A stretch of DNA of 64,000 bases. It comes from Tetrahymena elliotti 4EA (lineage: Eukaryota > Ciliophora > Oligohymenophorea > Hymenostomatida > Tetrahymenidae). The position numbers and the translations under genes are program-made. The notes under the pieces were generated by a model. It ran no database searches. It was given only the letters and a program-made list of their open reading frames with translations, and was not told where the DNA came from. Of this stretch, positions 62,056 to 64,000 are shown piece after piece (the first letter of the stretch is position 1; each line of letters starts with the position of its first letter). The stretch spans positions 738,480-802,479 of the forward strand of contig JH720300.1 of NCBI GenBank assembly GCA_000231825.2. Reading direction: 5' to 3'.

Positions 62056-64000
62056 TTTTTTAATTTACATTTCTTTTTTACATGAAAATTTTATATTTAG
62101 AAAATTCAAGTTTTACATTTTATTAATATATGTATAGGATTAGTAATGATTTCTCAGAAAAATATCTATTGTCATAACAATTTAACAATCAAAATAATAA
62201 TTAAAATTGTTAAGCAATAAGACTAGAAAATAAGAAGAAATCATTAGAATCTATTATTTCTTTAACTAAGTCTATGACAATATTTCAGTTTTGTAAAAAT
62301 ACTGATAGCTTGATGATATCTCTCTATCTATGCCATTTTTAGAAAAAAGCTATAGCTCAAAATAAAACTTACCTTTTCTTAAAATTTATTTTAATAAAAT
62401 TAGTTCGAGTTATTATTTTTAAATTTTTTTGTGGCATTTAAAATACTTACCATATTCATTATTAAAATTTTTTAGAATAATAATAAATAAATTTACTTGA
62501 CTGACAAAAAATGCTAAAAACATAATAGCTGCCATTCAATGAGAAGATTTTTGAAACAATTAGAAATAAATGTATTCTCCTTATAAAAAATACTTTATTG
62601 TTAAAAAAATAGAGCCTTTCTCTAAATTAAAAAGAAAGCATTACACATAAATGAAGATTTAAAAATACGAATACTTTAAGTGTGTAACAAAAAAGGATGA
62701 TAATATACATTACATTCAATATTACTTAGTAAAAACAATTAAAAAATACATATTTGAGTACATTTTTTCTTTATTTGTAATACATGACAAATAATTTTTT
62801 CTTTTTGTTTGTTAGTCTTATCTTTCAATTATATGGTTATAAATACATTCAATATAAAAGATTGATTGGCAATTTTTTCAATTTCAATGCTTATTATAAG
62901 AAAGAATCTATTTTGTTGCTGTTGTGAATATTTTGTAAGGAAAATAAAATACAAAACAAAATTTGTAAACAGTATTTTCTCTGTTGATTCAGGATTTATT
63001 TTAATATTTCATTATATAAATATTTAAAAAAGTTAATTTTTATTCTTTCAAAAAATGTATTTTTAATATTTCCTAAAATAGCAAAATAATGGGAGTAGTT
63101 GTCATGGAAAAAAATAATAATCTCAAAAGATTGAAGAAAAAAAAATTAATTCAAGTGGTTGTTGATAATAATAAACAAATAAACAGTAAATAGTAAATAA
63201 CATCAATAAAAATGAATTAAATATATACTTTATCTGTTTTTTAATTAAAAATTCAAATGAATTGAATATTATTGTTTGTTTATTAGTTACCATGTGAGTG
63301 AGTAAACATCAATTTTGATTTACTTTCTCTTATGGTTAAATAAGGAAATATAAATAAAAAATTAATGAGTAAGAAAGAATGATGATCAAAAATAAAGTTT
63401 TGTCAAGCATCTATTTATGTTATATTGATGAGCATACAAAATCTTTCTGATAGGATTTTTATTAAAATTTTTATAACGCTATATTTTTCAATTAGTAAGC
63501 TGGCTCGTTTTTTTATTTTAATTTAAATTTAGCACAAGTTGATTAGAACTACCCTATCTATTTATCATAACCTTAGTTTTATATTATATTTTTCCATAGG
63601 TTTTGAACTAACTAAACAAATGATTTAAAATACACAGCTTACTAATTTCTATCTAATTCTCATAAAATAAAATATTGTAACAACGATAATTAAGTTAATC
63701 ATTATATTATTTTCAAGAGTGTAATAACTCATAGGGTATTTTGAAATTGATTTCTTAGTTTATTAACTTTTCTATTTAAAAAAAATATTAAACACAATAT
63801 GACCCCTATACAAAATATTCAATTAAATTAACTAGAAAAATTCATAAAAAACTTACTTGCAAGCGCAATCCTACTTTTTGTATTGTTATTTTATCAAATA
63901 ATAAGCTAAATTACTAAGTTAGAAACAAATTTAGCTATAATTGTTTTTATTGTTAGGAATCAAGTTTCATTTATTTCCTAATATTCCTATCTACGACTAA
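62056..64000. other. A/T-rich region without a convincing gene
   Basis: A short frame near 63089-63150 gives NNGSSCHGKKQQSQKIEEKK ending in Cys then TGA after a possible acceptor (ctaaaatag). It is reminiscent of small lipid-modified ciliate proteins but too short to support. Nothing else was seen. Confidence 0.5.

Noticed and set aside
1..64000. tRNA, rRNA or CRISPR-like arrays
   Set aside because: No GGTTCGA-type T-loop with a matching acceptor stem, no rRNA blocks and no regularly spaced repeats were seen on either strand.

Overview
The window is AT-rich (roughly 80% A+T) nuclear DNA from a ciliate that reads TAA and TAG as glutamine and uses TGA as its only stop. This is seen directly: every recognisable gene (chorismate synthase, Ariadne-type ubiquitin ligase, WDR90/POC16, POC5, VPS13-like, PAP2 phosphatase) runs through many in-frame TAA/TAG codons and ends at TGA. 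Standard-code ORFs therefore show only fragments. Small GT..AG introns, Q/N-rich proteins and long AT-rich spacers suggest a Tetrahymena-like oligohymenophorean. Species, and macronuclear versus micronuclear origin, cannot be settled from the sequence. One assembly gap (N) lies at 61667-62055.

Layout: 1-6810 has no convincing gene, only a possible decayed coding stretch near 4470-4960. An LRR protein (minus) and chorismate synthase (plus) are divergent at 6811-11455. A WDR90/POC16 orthologue (minus) spans 12675-20035, divergent from an Ariadne RBR E3 ligase (plus, 21376-23488). A GNAT-like protein (plus, 25974-26639), a PAP2 phosphatase (minus, 27560-29443) and a short VPS13/chorein-type protein (minus, 30450-34427) follow. 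Next come two tandem minus-strand paralogues: 35239-38590 carries a RecB-like PD-(D/E)XK nuclease domain with key residues present, and 39240-41974 has the same fold region without them. Then a seven-helix receptor (plus, 43482-44519), a POC5 orthologue (minus, 46336-48692), a long coiled-coil protein (plus, 49537-53814), an N/Q/S-rich protein (plus, 54636-55933) and a small helical protein (plus, 58137-58553). The remainder to 64000 is almost gene-free.

The genes do not form an operon. Two themes stand out. POC16 and POC5, both basal-body (centriole) inner-scaffold components, lie in one window. The tandem nuclease/pseudo-nuclease pair with Q/N-rich extensions is the best candidate for an undescribed system. 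All protein identities come from reading translations by eye against remembered family motifs; no database search was run, and exon borders are manual.
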